Shown in pieces: positions 6,093 to 6,763 of a DNA stretch of 6,763 nt (position 1 is its first letter; every line of letters begins with the position of its first letter). Both the position numbers and the translations under genes were made by a program. The DNA comes from an uncultured Bacteroidota bacterium (GTDB lineage Bacteria > Bacteroidota > Bacteroidia > UKL13-3), in the NCBI GenBank assembly GCA_903898215.1, contig CAIUEQ010000069.1, forward strand, positions 1-6,763, read 5' to 3'. The notes below the pieces were generated by a model. That model did no database searches. It had not been told where the DNA came from and saw only the letters and a program-made list of their open reading frames with translations.

Positions 6093-6148
6093 GCCACAGA
6101 TTTCACAGATTATTACATAATTTTAAATTAATCTGTGCAATCTGTGGC
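6093..6148. repeat. Long inverted repeat with nested ACAGATT direct repeats
   Basis: Arms of 20 bases (6093-6112 and 6129-6148) pair with one mismatch (T6103 opposite C6138) around a 16-base AT-only-but-one loop. Each arm contains two copies of an ACAGATT/AATCTGT unit with a 9-base period (6096 and 6105; 6131 and 6140 in reverse sense). It lies between divergent genes, so it is not a terminator for either. The CCACAGATT-type palindrome is one I recall as a recurring intergenic repeat in Bacteroidetes genomes; copy number here cannot be judged from one window. Confidence 0.85.
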
Positions 6149-6237
6149 AAAATATTTTTTCGTAAAACAGATTAAGCTCTATAAATTTAAAATTCAGGTT
6201 CGCACATTTTTTTTTAAATTGCACCAAAAATCCTTAA

Positions 6238-6763
6238 ATGAGTTCATCATCAAATTCCTCTCTCGAGAAATATTTTAAAAAGTATAGAGACAATATAATT
6301 GGCATCGATCAACACTTTGAATCATTTAATGGCGACAAGCGAAGTGTTTATGCTGATTGGACTGCCAGCGGTCGTTTGTACCGCCCAATTGAAGAAAAGT
6401 TGATAAATGATTTTGGTCCGTTTGTGGCAAACACACATACCGAAACTTCCATTACAGGAACTACCATGACGGTTGCCTATCATAAAGCTCGTGAAATTAT
6501 CAAACACCATGTGGGAGCCGATAAAAAAGATGTGATCATTTCGTTTGGTTCGGGGATGACGGGTGTGGTAAATAAATTTCAGCGCATTCTTGGATTGCGT
6601 GTTCCTGAGCAGGTTTCAAGTCAGATAAAATTTAATGAGGATGAAAGACCTGTGGTTTTTGTTACTCACATGGAACATCATTCCAATCAAACATCGTGGC
6701 TTGAAACCATTGCCGATGTTGAAATTATTTCGGCAACCGATGAAGGTTTGGTAGATGTTGAAA
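6238..6763 (+). CDS. Class V-fold PLP-dependent aminotransferase-like enzyme (N-terminal part, runs off the window)
   Basis: The open frame starts at ATG 6238 and stays open to the window end, giving 175 residues and one extra base. After a Ser-rich start (MSSSSNSSLEKY), the sequence shows YADWTASGRLYRPIE (38-52), NTHTETSITGTTMT (65-78), a Gly-rich cofactor-phosphate segment IISFGSGMTGVVNKFQR (99-115) and FVTHMEHHSNQTSWLE (140-155). The last resembles the EHHSN-x-x-x-W segment of cysteine desulfurase/selenocysteine lyase-type (SufS-like) enzymes. It is probably a cytoplasmic PLP enzyme; the Schiff-base lysine and any catalytic cysteine lie beyond the window, so desulfurase, lyase or aminotransferase activity cannot be told apart. 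It is transcribed divergently from fbp. No consensus TAnnTTTG is visible upstream; the nearest is TAAATTTA at 6182-6189. Confidence 0.88.
   Translation, partial: MSSSSNSSLEKYFKKYRDNIIGIDQHFESFNGDKRSVYADWTASGRLYRPIEEKLINDFGPFVANTHTETSITGTTMTVAYHKAREIIKHHVGADKKDVIISFGSGMTGVVNKFQRILGLRVPEQVSSQIKFNEDERPVVFVTHMEHHSNQTSWLETIADVEIISATDEGLVDVE

Noticed and set aside
6093..6148. CRISPR array or terminator reading of the repeat
   Set aside because: There are only two arms in inverted orientation with no spacers, and no gene converges on it; a palindromic repeat is the better description.
6182..6189. TAAATTTA as the -7 box of the PLP-enzyme gene
   Set aside because: It lacks the final G, has no -33 partner, and such near matches are expected by chance in AT-rich DNA; mentioned only in the gene entry.
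6322..6510. Minus-strand 62-codon open frame
   Set aside because: Antisense to the PLP-enzyme gene, which has clear family motifs.

Overview
The window is AT-rich and carries the marks of a Bacteroidetes genome. The likely promoters have the phylum-specific -7 element TAnnTTTG (TATATTTG or TATATTCG in front of three transcription units). Ribosome-binding regions are A-rich and lack Shine-Dalgarno sequences, and several proteins are typical of the phylum (a DUF5777 beta-barrel, lipoproteins, a CX4CH cytochrome). I cannot name the genus. All complete genes lie on the minus strand; one truncated gene at the right edge reads on the plus strand.

Right to left along the minus strand, 6006-4480 holds class I fructose-1,6-bisphosphatase (fbp). 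It is followed with no gap by a thioredoxin-fold lipoprotein that starts at TTG directly after the fbp stop codon and in the same frame. Next, 4410-3318 holds the survival-protein nucleotidase surE and a small three-helix membrane protein. A non-coding stretch of about 400 bases (2917-3317) contains the promoter of the third unit. That unit, 2916-98, is a compact operon of three envelope proteins: a lipoprotein with an ethylbenzene-dehydrogenase-gamma-like haem-binding domain, a small monohaem cytochrome c-like lipoprotein, and a DUF5777 outer-membrane beta-barrel. It ends in a strong intrinsic terminator at 33-75. Divergently from fbp, 6238 to the window end encodes the N-terminal 175 residues of a class V-fold PLP-dependent enzyme. 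The gap between them holds a long inverted repeat.

The most interesting part is the 98-2916 operon. It joins two predicted haem lipoproteins, both with non-canonical haem-attachment motifs (CX3CH and CX4CH), to an outer-membrane barrel. The dehydrogenase subunits usually found with the first domain are absent. The promoter appears to carry a CRP/FNR-type dyad centred near -41.5 and a poor -33 box, as expected of an activator-dependent promoter responding to oxygen, nitric oxide or another respiratory signal. I infer an envelope redox module, possibly moving electrons at or across the outer membrane. The sequence alone does not prove this. The other genes are housekeeping (gluconeogenesis, nucleotide dephosphorylation) or conserved genes of general function.
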